64,000 nt of DNA from Sphingopyxis indica (GTDB lineage: Bacteria > Pseudomonadota > Alphaproteobacteria > Sphingomonadales > Sphingomonadaceae), in NCBI RefSeq assembly GCF_900188185.1, contig NZ_FZPA01000001.1, positions 744,001-808,000 of the forward strand, read 5' to 3'. The notes below the pieces were generated by a model, which ran no database searches, had not been told where the DNA came from, and saw nothing but the letters and a program-made list of their open reading frames with translations. This document shows positions 26,496 through 34,343 of this stretch, piece by piece; within the stretch, counting starts at the first letter, position 1; the number at the start of each line of letters is the position of its first letter. Both the position numbers and the translations under genes were made by a program.

Positions 26496-26651
26496 CGGAT
26501 TTTCCGCGCCGCCGCCCGGCGCGCGCGTTAACCGGCCAGCAAAGCCGACGGTTTCGCGCGCACGGCGGTGCTCCGAATATCTGCAAATTCCATAAAATGA
26601 TCCGCATCGGCGGGCGACGCCGCTTTCATTCGCGCCCGCCATGCTTGCCGC

Positions 26652-27110
26652 ATGTCCTGCCCGAATCGTCTCCGTCGGTTGTCCGCCCGTTCGCTGTCCG
26701 CAGCCGCCAATCGGCTGCTGCGCAGCGAGCGGGCGGCTGCCGTCGTCGAGATGGCGCTGGTGCTGCCGCTGTTCGTTGCGCTCGCGATGGGCATCCTCGT
26801 CTATGGGCAATATTTCCTGCTCGCGCACAGCGTGCAGCAGGCCGCGAACGACGGCGCGCGCGCCGCGATCATAGGGCTCGACGCCGCCGACCGGCGCGAC
26901 ATTGCGGAGCGCGCGGTGGGCCGCAGCCTCGCCGGCGTGGCCGGAGCCTCGGCCGAAAACCGCGCTATCGCGGTTTCGGAGACGAGCGATGCGGTGACCG
27001 TCGCGGTCAGTTTCACCGTGCCCGAGGGCAATTTCCTGCGCACCTCGCTCGTGCCGTCGCCCGGCAACGTCATCCGGGCGAGCGCGACCTTCGAGCTGCC
27101 GGCGGACTGA
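26652..27110 (+). CDS. tadE: TadE family pilus-associated protein
   Basis: The 152-residue protein has a short basic leader followed by RAAAVVEMALVLPLFVALAMG, the TadE-like pseudopilin signature in which the glutamate follows the processing region. The first membrane helix is at about residues 33-55. HSVQQAANDGARAA is the family-typical following helix. TadE pseudopilins belong to tight-adherence pili and are cut by TadV-type peptidase. Only tadE and tadG are here; the secretion machinery is not in the window. Confidence 0.85.
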   Translation: MSCPNRLRRLSARSLSAAANRLLRSERAAAVVEMALVLPLFVALAMGILVYGQYFLLAHSVQQAANDGARAAIIGLDAADRRDIAERAVGRSLAGVAGASAENRAIAVSETSDAVTVAVSFTVPEGNFLRTSLVPSPGNVIRASATFELPAD

Positions 27111-27114
27111 GGCG

Positions 27115-28740
27115 ATGGCACGCGCGCCCCTCCACATGTTCGGCCGCGACACGCGCGGCGGGATCAGCATCATGGCGGCATTCGGGCTGACCATGCTGAT
27201 CGGATCGGCGGCGCTCGCGGTCGATGTCGGCTCGCTCTATCTCGAGCGCCTCAAGCTGCAGGGAATCGCCGACGCTGCGGCGCTCGCGGCGGCGGGGCGC
27301 CCGGGCGAGGAACGCGCCGCGGCCGAGCGGATCATTGCCGCGAACTGCGATTGCGGCATCGTCATCGCGCGCTTCGAGGCGGGCACCTATAACCGCGATG
27401 TCGCGATCCCTGCGGAAAAGCGCTTCACCGTCGGCGGCACCGCACCCAATGCAGTGCGCGTCGTCCTTACCCGCGACCGCCCGCTCTATTTCGGCCGCTT
27501 CCTGACGGGGCGCGACGATAGCATCATCAGCGCCGCCGCGACCGGCGCGCGGCAGGGCTATGCCGCCTTCTCGCTCGGGTCGCGCGTCGCGTCGGTCCAC
27601 GACGGCGTTGCCAACGCCGTGCTCTCGGCGCTCACGGGCAGCAAGGTCGACCTGTCGGTGATGGATTATAATGCGCTGGCGAGCGCCGACATCGACCTGC
27701 TCGCCTTTTCCGAAGCGCTGCGCACCGAACTCGACGCCGACGTGCTGACCTTTGGTCAGACGCTCGACACGCAGGTGACGCTGCCGCAGGCGCTGTCCGC
27801 GCTGGCGAGCGCAAGCGACGGCGAGGTTGCGACCGTCCTCGAACGGATCGCCGACGGCGCGCTGCCGCGCACGCTCATCCCGTCGCGCGCGATCGACCTC
27901 GGGCCACGCGCGTCGAGCATCCGTGTCGACGCCGCCAATCCAGTGCGCGTCAACGCGATGAGCCTGTTGCAGACGATGCTCGCGCTCGGCAGCGCCAACC
28001 GCCAGCTCGATCTGTCGCTCGCCAGCGACCTTCCGGGCGGATCGGGAATCGACGTCGCGCTGCTCATCGGCGAGCCGCCCGCAAATTCGCCGCTGATCGC
28101 GGTCACCGACGATCAGGACGTCATCGTCCGCACCGCGCAGGTCCGCCTCAAGCTCGGCGCCCGGGTCGAAACGCCGCTCGCGAAGGTCGATTTGCCCGTC
28201 GTCGCCGAACTCGGTTCGGCCGCGGCGCGCATTTCGTCGATAGATTGCGGGCAGAATGCGCGCGACGCGGTCTCGCTGGCGGTGACGACCGCGCCCGCGA
28301 CGCTCGCCATCGGCGCGGTCGATGCGGGCGATTTCCAGAATATGCAGCGCCCGCTCGCCCCGAAAGCGGCGCGCGTGCTGCAACTGCCGCTCGCCAGCGT
28401 CGATGCACGCGCCGAACTCACCCTCGCCGATCTTTCCGAAAAGCCCGTCGACTTCTCGCGCGACGAGATCGCCGACGGCACGGTGAAGACGGTCGAAAGC
28501 GACGGCCTCGTCGCCGCCGCCGCAACCTCGCTCGCCGACGACCTCGAGCTCAAGGTCAACCTGCTCGGCCTCGGCCTCAACCTGGGTCCGCTGACCGCGA
28601 CCGTGGGGCAGGCGGTCGGGCTCGCCGCGCCGGTGCTCGATGGCGTGCTCGAAGGGGTGACCGGCGCGCTCGGGCTGCACCTCGGCGAGGCAGACGCGCG
28701 GGTCAACGAGCTACGCTGCGGCCGCGCGCGGCTGGTCTGA
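27115..28740 (+). CDS. tadG: TadG family protein
   Basis: The 541-residue protein opens with a TadG N-terminal membrane helix (GGISIMAAFGLTMLIGSAALA, followed by VDVGSLYLERLKLQGIADAA), then a large periplasmic region with no von Willebrand motif that I can see. It has a CDC triplet early (ANCDCGI). The C-terminal 60 residues are leucine/glycine-rich (LLGLGLNLGPLTATVGQAVG). It starts 4 bases after tadE. Homology is clear at the N-terminus and weak beyond it. Confidence 0.8.
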   Translation: MARAPLHMFGRDTRGGISIMAAFGLTMLIGSAALAVDVGSLYLERLKLQGIADAAALAAAGRPGEERAAAERIIAANCDCGIVIARFEAGTYNRDVAIPAEKRFTVGGTAPNAVRVVLTRDRPLYFGRFLTGRDDSIISAAATGARQGYAAFSLGSRVASVHDGVANAVLSALTGSKVDLSVMDYNALASADIDLLAFSEALRTELDADVLTFGQTLDTQVTLPQALSALASASDGEVATVLERIADGALPRTLIPSRAIDLGPRASSIRVDAANPVRVNAMSLLQTMLALGSANRQLDLSLASDLPGGSGIDVALLIGEPPANSPLIAVTDDQDVIVRTAQVRLKLGARVETPLAKVDLPVVAELGSAAARISSIDCGQNARDAVSLAVTTAPATLAIGAVDAGDFQNMQRPLAPKAARVLQLPLASVDARAELTLADLSEKPVDFSRDEIADGTVKTVESDGLVAAAATSLADDLELKVNLLGLGLNLGPLTATVGQAVGLAAPVLDGVLEGVTGALGLHLGEADARVNELRCGRARLV

Positions 28741-28858
28741 TCCTCCGTAACGGCGCGAGACCGGACGCGTTCAACCGCCGATTCATCCATAGTGGCGCAC
28801 CGGAACGCCCCGCGCAGCCTATGATGACCGAATGCTTCGGTATTTCGGGGAGGCAAAG

Positions 28859-29740
28859 GTGGAACCAGGTCAGGAGCCCCAGCGCGTATCGGCGGCGGAG
28901 TTCATCCGCGGCTTCGGAAGCTGGCGGATGCAGGCGTCGCGCAAGCCGCTCGTCGTCACGCACCACGGTAAGGACGCGCATGTGCTGATCTCGCTCGCCG
29001 ATTACCGCCGGCTCGATGGGGGAGGCGAGGCGCCCGGCGATCGGCTCGCGGCCTCGCAGGCCGCGATCGTCGAATCGCTGCGCGATGCGGTGATCTTCGT
29101 CGATCGCGGCGCACGCATTGCGGCGGTCAATCCCGCCGCATCCGACCGGCTCGAGGCGCCTGCCAGCGCGCTTGTCGGATGCGAGCTCGCAGCGGCGCTA
29201 CCGGGTTTTGCGGGCACGATGCTCCACGCGCATCTGCTGCGGATGCTTCACCACCGCGAGCGCTTTTCGGGCGAGGTGCCCGGGCTGATCGAGCCGCGCC
29301 GCTGGATGCAGGTCGACCTCGTGCCGCTTGCGATCGGCGGTGCGATGATGCTGCGCGATACCGGCGATACCTGGGCGACCCTCGCCGAGCAGGACGCGCG
29401 GCGCGCGCTCGCCGACGCGGTCGAGATCGACGGGGCGCTCGGCGTCGCGCGCATTTCGGTGCGCGAGCAGGTCGAGGCGGCCAATCCGGCGCTTGCGGCG
29501 CTGGTCGGCACCGACGAAGCCGCGCTGCGCCGGGTGCGCTTTACCGCACTATTGCCGCTCGGCGCGCGCCAGGCCTTCGGCGAAGCGCTCGAAACTTTGT
29601 TCCGCACCGGCGCCCCGACGCGGCTCGACAGCGCGCTGGTGACGCGCGACGGCGACACGCTACCGGTGCGCCTCGCGCTCGTCGAGCGCCGCTCGGCCTA
29701 TGCGAGCGACGGCGCGGTCATTCTGGTAACCCCCCGCTAG
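28859..29740 (+). CDS. Phd/YefM-like domain fused to two PAS-like domains
   Basis: The 293-residue protein has an unusual order. Residues 8-50 (RVSAAEFIRGFGSWRMQASR, then VVTHHGKDAHVLISLADYRRL) resemble the Phd/YefM antitoxin DNA-binding fold. Residues about 60-170 form a PAS domain (DAVIFVDRGARIAAVNPAAS). Residues about 180-290 form a second PAS-like part ending PVRLALVERRS. No kinase, GGDEF or HTH output domain follows and no toxin gene is near. GTG 28859 with GGGGAGG 6 bases upstream is preferred; ATG 28832 is in frame. It may be a sensor with DNA-binding output, which is inference. Confidence 0.65.
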   Translation: MEPGQEPQRVSAAEFIRGFGSWRMQASRKPLVVTHHGKDAHVLISLADYRRLDGGGEAPGDRLAASQAAIVESLRDAVIFVDRGARIAAVNPAASDRLEAPASALVGCELAAALPGFAGTMLHAHLLRMLHHRERFSGEVPGLIEPRRWMQVDLVPLAIGGAMMLRDTGDTWATLAEQDARRALADAVEIDGALGVARISVREQVEAANPALAALVGTDEAALRRVRFTALLPLGARQAFGEALETLFRTGAPTRLDSALVTRDGDTLPVRLALVERRSAYASDGAVILVTPR

Positions 29741-29790
29741 CGTTTCCGCCGATCGCCTGAAGCTATCCCGGCCGGGACGGTGCAGTTGTT

Positions 29791-29938
29791 TTTCGCACGA
29801 AGCCACAAAGCCACCAAGAAGAAGGCGGGGGCCGATAGGCCAGTTCCTTATCGACGGTGCGGCCGGTCGCATGGTCGCAGAGGAACGCCGCTTCGCGGTC
29901 GGCGCTCCATCTTCGTGGCTTTGTGGCTTCGTGCGAAA
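29791..29938. repeat. Long inverted repeat, family B
   Basis: The arm at 29791-29818 (TTTCGCACGAAGCCACAAAG and onward) is matched by its reverse complement at 29911-29938, with one mismatch in 28 bases. The roughly 90-base centre contains smaller inverted segments. The 412-base gap 29741-30152 holds only this element and the regulatory region of the next gene. Confidence 0.8.
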
Positions 29939-30095
29939 CAAAAATATCGCGGCGCCGAGAGACGGCGCCGCACGACGGCCCCCCGATCAAGCCGATATTT
30001 ATCCCCGCACGCCCGCCCGGAACGCTGGACAAGCCGGCGCGAACGGCGCACCCTGCTTGTTCACAGCAGTGAAGGTTGCGGCCTACAACTTTCCG

Positions 30096-30105
30096 TTTAC
30101 GTAAA
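30096..30105. promoter_or_regulatory. Candidate operator upstream of acyl-CoA dehydrogenase pair
   Basis: TTTACGTAAA is a perfect 10-bp palindrome flanked by matching C and G one base further out. It lies 48 bases upstream of the first acyl-CoA dehydrogenase start. TetR- or MerR-type regulators of acyl-CoA catabolism use similar sites, but the regulator is not identified. Confidence 0.35.
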
Positions 30106-30152
30106 GGTGAGCGCTTTCTATAAGGGCGCCCTGATCCAATGGGAGAATCACG

Positions 30153-31346
30153 ATGGACATGGAGTTCAGCCCCGAAGATCTTGCCTTCCAGAAGGAAGTG
30201 CGCGACTTCATCGCCGAAAATTATCCCGCCGAATTGCGCGGCAAGCAGGACGAGGGCGAGGAGCTGAGCAAGGAGGATTTCCTCGCCTGGCACAAGATCC
30301 TCTACAAAAAGGGCTGGGTCGCCCCCGCGTGGCCGGTCGAATATGGCGGCACCGGCTGGACCCCGACGCAGCGTTTCATCTTTTCCGAAGAAACCGCACG
30401 CGCAGACTGCATCCGCCTGCTGCCCTTCGGCCTGTCGATGGTCGGCCCGGTGATCTACACCTTCGGCACCCCCGAGCAAAAGGCGCGCTTCCTGCCGCGC
30501 ATTCTCTCGGGCGAGGATTGGTGGTGCCAGGGCTATTCGGAACCCGGCGCGGGGTCGGACCTTGCGAGCCTGCGCACCACGGCGGTGCGTGACGGCGATC
30601 ATTATGTCGTCAACGGGCAAAAGACCTGGACCACGCTCGCGCAGCATGCCGACTGGGGCTTTTTCCTCGTGCGCACCGACAAGGACGCCAAGCAGCAGGA
30701 AGGCATCAGCTTCCTTTTGATCGACATGAAATCGCCGGGCATCACCGTGCGCCCGATCATCACGCTGGGCGGCGAGCACGAAGTCAACGAAGTCTGGCTC
30801 GAAGACGTCCGCGTCCCCGTCGATCAGCGCGTTTACGAAGAGAATAAGGGCTGGACCTGCGCCAAGTTCCTGCTCGCGCACGAACGCACCGGGATCGCCG
30901 GCGTCGCGGCGTCGAAGCGCGGGATCGAGAAGGTGAAGGCGATCGCGCGCACCGAACTCGACGGCGAAAAGCCGCTGCTCCAGAACCCCTTCTTCAAGCG
31001 CAAGGTCGCCGAACTCGAAATCGACCTGACCGCGCTCGAATTTACCGAGCTTCGCGGCCTCGCCGGCCCGAATGCGGGCAAGGGGCCGGGGCCCGAATCG
31101 AGCCTGCTCAAGATCAAGGGGAGCGAAATCCAGCAGCGGCTCACCGAGCTGACGCTCGAAGCCGTCGGCCATTATGGCGCGCCCTATTTCCGCGGCTTCG
31201 GGGAGGGGGACAACGAGCATCCGATCGGCCCCGACTATGCGCATCGCGCCGCGCCGACCTATTTCAACATGCGCAAGACGACCATCTATGGCGGATCGAA
31301 CGAGATCCAGCGCAACATCATCGCGAAGATGGTGCTCGGCCTCTAA
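30153..31346 (+). CDS. Acyl-CoA dehydrogenase (PimC-like large subunit)
   Basis: The 397-residue flavoprotein has the usual three domains: FSPEDLAFQKEVRDFIAENY at the start, the FAD/substrate loop QGYSEPGAGSDLASL and QKTWTTLAQHADW, and the C-terminal IYGGSNEIQRNII. The position of the classical catalytic glutamate is glycine (YGG). HERTG at about residues 247-251 can supply the base, as in isovaleryl- or long-chain types. Size, sequence style and its partner gene resemble the pimeloyl-CoA dehydrogenase large subunit; the substrate is inferred only. Confidence 0.82.
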   Translation: MDMEFSPEDLAFQKEVRDFIAENYPAELRGKQDEGEELSKEDFLAWHKILYKKGWVAPAWPVEYGGTGWTPTQRFIFSEETARADCIRLLPFGLSMVGPVIYTFGTPEQKARFLPRILSGEDWWCQGYSEPGAGSDLASLRTTAVRDGDHYVVNGQKTWTTLAQHADWGFFLVRTDKDAKQQEGISFLLIDMKSPGITVRPIITLGGEHEVNEVWLEDVRVPVDQRVYEENKGWTCAKFLLAHERTGIAGVAASKRGIEKVKAIARTELDGEKPLLQNPFFKRKVAELEIDLTALEFTELRGLAGPNAGKGPGPESSLLKIKGSEIQQRLTELTLEAVGHYGAPYFRGFGEGDNEHPIGPDYAHRAAPTYFNMRKTTIYGGSNEIQRNIIAKMVLGL

Positions 31347-31358
31347 TCGGAAAACAGG

Positions 31359-31436
31359 CGTCATCCCGGCGAAGGCCGGGATCTCGACCTTTCGGCTTTA
31401 TGCACGGGCGAGACCCCGGCCTTCGCCGGGATGACG
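31359..31436. repeat. Palindromic intergenic repeat, family C (BIME-like)
   Basis: CGTCATCCCGGCGAAGGCCG at the left end is matched in reverse complement by CGGCCTTCGCCGGGATGACG at the right end. Each arm is itself a hairpin and about 22 bases separate them. It fills the gap between the two acyl-CoA dehydrogenase genes. This sequence type is a common extragenic palindrome in many proteobacteria. Confidence 0.85.
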
Positions 31437-31452
31437 ATCAAGTTCAGGAACG

Positions 31453-32598
31453 ATGACAATGGATTTCACCTACACCGAAACGCAGGACATGATCCGCGAC
31501 ACGCTCTCGCGCTTTCTGGCCGACACCTATGACTTCGAAACCCGCCAGAAGTTCATCAATAGCGACGAAGGCCGCGATCCCGCGATCTGGACCGCGCTGG
31601 CGCAGGAGCTGGGGATGCTCGGCGCCTCCTTCGCCGAAGAGCATGGCGGCCTCGGCGGCGGCGCGCTCGAAAATGCCATCATCATGGAGGAGTTCGGCAA
31701 GGTGCTCGGGATCGAGCCCTATCTGCCGACCGTCGTGATCGGCGGCGGCGCGCTCAAGGCCGTCGGCGGTGCGCAGGCCGACGCGATGATCCCCGAGATC
31801 ATCGCCGGCAATGCGATCATCGCCTTCGCCTATGCCGAACCGCAGGGCCGCTATGATCTCGCCAATCTGACCACCACCGCGAAGAAGGACGGCGCGGGCT
31901 GGGTGCTGAACGGCCACAAGAGTGTCGTCTATGCCGCGCCCTGGGCGACGCATCTGCTCGTCACCGCACGCACCGGCGGCGGCCAGCGCGACCGCGACGG
32001 GGTGTCGCTGTTCCTGATCGACGCCAAGCTCCCGGGCATCGTGCGCCGCGACTATCCGACCGTCGACGGCAATCGCGCGTCCGAAATCTATTTCGAAAAT
32101 GTCGCGGTCCCCGGCGACGCGCTGCTCGGCGGCGAAGGCGCGGGGCTGGGCCTCGTCGAACAGATCGTCGACGAAGCGACCGTCGCGGTCTGTGCCGAGG
32201 CGACCGGCGTGATGCAGAAGCTGCACGAAGGCACGCTCGAATATACGCAGCAGCGCAAGCAGTTCGGCATCCCGATCGCGAAGTTTCAGGTGCTCCAGCA
32301 CCGCATGGTCGACATGTTCATGGAGGTCGAACAGGCGCGCTCGATGACGATCATGGGCGCGCTCAAGCTCGACCTTCCGGCGGCCGAACGCATGGCGGCG
32401 GTGTCGTCGGCGAAGAACAAGGTGTCGCGCGGCGCCAAATTCGTCGGCCAGAACGCGATCCAGACCCACGGCGGCATCGGCATCACGCAGGAACTCGCCA
32501 TCGGCCATTATTTCAAGCGCGCGACGCTGATCGAAGGCCAGTTCGGCAGCGCCGACTATCATATCGAACGCTTCGAACGCCTGACGCTGGCGGAATAG
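31453..32598 (+). CDS. Acyl-CoA dehydrogenase (PimD-like small subunit)
   Basis: The 381-residue flavoprotein-fold protein starts MDFTYTETQDMIRDTLSRFL and has QTHGGIGITQELAIGHYFKR near the end. It lacks both usual catalytic glutamates: VDEATVAVCAEATG stands where the partner has HERTG, and the C-terminal loop reads GQFGSADYH. This fits a structural partner in a heteromeric enzyme with the upstream subunit, as known for PimC/PimD and ChsE-type pairs. The two genes are separated only by a repeat. Confidence 0.82.
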   Translation: MTMDFTYTETQDMIRDTLSRFLADTYDFETRQKFINSDEGRDPAIWTALAQELGMLGASFAEEHGGLGGGALENAIIMEEFGKVLGIEPYLPTVVIGGGALKAVGGAQADAMIPEIIAGNAIIAFAYAEPQGRYDLANLTTTAKKDGAGWVLNGHKSVVYAAPWATHLLVTARTGGGQRDRDGVSLFLIDAKLPGIVRRDYPTVDGNRASEIYFENVAVPGDALLGGEGAGLGLVEQIVDEATVAVCAEATGVMQKLHEGTLEYTQQRKQFGIPIAKFQVLQHRMVDMFMEVEQARSMTIMGALKLDLPAAERMAAVSSAKNKVSRGAKFVGQNAIQTHGGIGITQELAIGHYFKRATLIEGQFGSADYHIERFERLTLAE

Positions 32599-32616
32599 CG
32601 GCGGCCTTCGGCCTAG

Positions 32617-32759
32617 AAATCCTCCCCGCGGCGCAGCCGTGGGGAGGGGGACCGCCGAAGGCGGTGGAGGGGCGAGCGCGCAGCGCTCGCTTCGCTCGCG
32701 TCCCCTCCGTCAGCGCTTCGCGCTGCCACCTCCCCATCGCTGCGCGACAGGGAGGATTT
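32617..32759. repeat. Long palindromic repeat, family D
   Basis: The element begins AAATCCTCCCC and ends GGAGGATTT. Both halves hold hairpins: CCGCGGCGCAGCCGTGGGGAGG on the left, and CGCTTCGCGCTGCC with its surroundings on the right. The centre GCGAGCGCGCAGCGCTCGC is also a palindrome. It is a longer relative of the element at 45038-45181. It occupies the gap between two convergent genes. Confidence 0.8.
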
Positions 32760-32809
32760 GGAACGTCCGTCCCCACCCCCGAAGCCGCAATATTCTAACT
32801 CCTGCCCGG

Positions 32810-33313
32810 CTAAAACCCGCTGGCGAACGCCACGACAACCCGTTTGGCCGGTCGTGCGTCGGGAGCCGCCGCATAGCAGTTTTCCAGATTGGCCAGCCGC
32901 ACGGCGGCCTGCGGATGCTCGGCATCGCTACGCATCCGGATCGCATTGGCCTCGAGCCACTCAAGATCGCCGATACCGAACCAACCGAGCCGCTTCCCCG
33001 TCTGGATCGCCCAGCAATCGGCGGCCAGCTCGCCATAGCCGAACAGCTGGTGCGCGCATTCGTGCGCGTACCAGAAATGCTGAATGGCGGGCGGCATCGA
33101 AAACAGGGTCGGGTCGAGCAGGATATAGCCCGGATAGGTCATGGCGACTTCGCCGAGGCCGGTGACGACGGTCCGGGCCGCACCGCACCGCACGGGCGTG
33201 CCCGCAAGGACCAGTTCGCCGGCGGGAATGGTTTTGGCGGACTTGCCGAATGCCTGCCCCGGCACGGCCGTGACTGCGAGAACGAGGGCCACGATGGCGA
33301 TTCTCGGGCACAA
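32810..33313 (-). CDS. Exported hypothetical protein with HExxH motif
   Basis: The 167-residue protein has a signal peptide at the very start (MCPRIAIVALVLAVTAVPGQ) when read from a TTG at 33313. That TTG is preceded by a perfect AAGGAGGT with a 7-base gap, which decides the start. The mature part contains HECAHQLFGYGELAADCWAI: HExxH plus a later glutamate, the arrangement of gluzincin-type zinc peptidases. Two further cysteines (VRCGAA, ENCYAA) could form a disulfide. Protease activity is inference; I do not recognise the family by name. Confidence 0.68.
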   Translation of the reverse strand: MCPRIAIVALVLAVTAVPGQAFGKSAKTIPAGELVLAGTPVRCGAARTVVTGLGEVAMTYPGYILLDPTLFSMPPAIQHFWYAHECAHQLFGYGELAADCWAIQTGKRLGWFGIGDLEWLEANAIRMRSDAEHPQAAVRLANLENCYAAAPDARPAKRVVVAFASGF

Positions 33314-33505
33314 GGTCGAACCTCCTTCCGCCCCAAGCATGTGCAGCATGAAAGAATGGGATAGGACGACAGGTCCAAAAATCGGCTCCATCGCTGGAGC
33401 GAGCAGGGAATTATACTAGAATGTTCCGGAGAAAATACTTGGCTCGATCTCGAAAAATCCGGGAAAGTTACTGATTTATATTGCCTGCACAACAGGCCGG
33501 AACAC

Positions 33506-34342
33506 TCAGCACTTCAGCAATCGCGCCAGCGCCACCCATTCGTCGACGCCCACCGTTTCGGCGCGCCGCGTCGGGTCGATCCCGATCGCCTCGAGCGCCT
33601 CGACCGCGCCCGGAATGCTCTTCAGGCTCTGGCGGAGCATCTTGCGGCGCTGGCCGAAGCCTTTTTCGGTGAGCCGCGACAGGAGCGCCGGGTCGACGCC
33701 CTCGGGCTCTTCGCCGGGGAGGATACGGACGATCGCCGACATCACCTTCGGCGGCGGCGTGAAGGCCGACCGGTGGACCTTCATCGCGATCTTCGCCTCC
33801 GCCCGCCATTGGGCAAGGACGGCAAGGCGGCCATAGGCGTTCGTCCCGACCGGAGCGACGATGCGTTCGGCAACTTCCTGCTGGAACATCAGCGTCAGCG
33901 ATTGCCAGCGCGGCGGCCATTCGGCGGGCTCGAGCCAGCGCGTGAACAGCGCGGTGCCGACATTATAGGGCAGGTTGGCAACGATATGATACGGCCCGCC
34001 GGCGAGCGCGTCGGCATCGACCGCCATCGCATCGCCCTCGACCACCGTCAGCCGCCCGTCGAACGCCTCGCTGAGGTCGGCGAGCAGGGGCAGGCAGCGA
34101 TGGTCGCGCTCGACCGCGATCACGCGCGCGCCGGCGCGCAGCAGCGCGCGCGTCAGCCCGCCGGGGCCGGGGCCGACCTCGAACACCGTCGCGCCGTCGA
34201 GGTCGCCGGGCAGCGCTGCGATGCGATCGAGCAATTGCTCGTCGAACAGGAAATTCTGCCCCAACGCCTTGCTCGCCGACAGGCCGTGCGCACGCACCGT
34301 TTCGCGCAGCGGCGGCAGGCTGCGCGCGGGAGTCCTGCTCAT
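33506..34342 (-). CDS. rsmA: 16S rRNA dimethyladenosine transferase (KsgA)
   Basis: The 278-residue methyltransferase dimethylates two adjacent adenines near the 3' end of 16S rRNA during 30S maturation. Visible parts are KALGQNFLFDEQLLDRI, the SAM motif VFEVGPGPGGLTRALL, an acidic E-R-D ribose site and the catalytic NLPYNVGTALF. A C-terminal helical domain ends with VDEWVALARLL. It is the last gene of the lptD-surA-pdxA-rsmA operon, one base after pdxA. Confidence 0.96.
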   Translation of the reverse strand: MSRTPARSLPPLRETVRAHGLSASKALGQNFLFDEQLLDRIAALPGDLDGATVFEVGPGPGGLTRALLRAGARVIAVERDHRCLPLLADLSEAFDGRLTVVEGDAMAVDADALAGGPYHIVANLPYNVGTALFTRWLEPAEWPPRWQSLTLMFQQEVAERIVAPVGTNAYGRLAVLAQWRAEAKIAMKVHRSAFTPPPKVMSAIVRILPGEEPEGVDPALLSRLTEKGFGQRRKMLRQSLKSIPGAVEALEAIGIDPTRRAETVGVDEWVALARLLKC

Positions 34343-34343
34343 G

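Noticed and set aside
29741-30152. An insertion sequence or transposon end in the 412-base gap
   Set aside because: The inverted repeat is present, but no transposase frame or target duplication is visible; it fits a small palindromic repeat better.
33483-33497. A terminator after rsmA (GCCTG-CACAA-CAGGC)
   Set aside because: The stem is only 5 bp and no U-run follows on the minus strand, so it is too weak to list.
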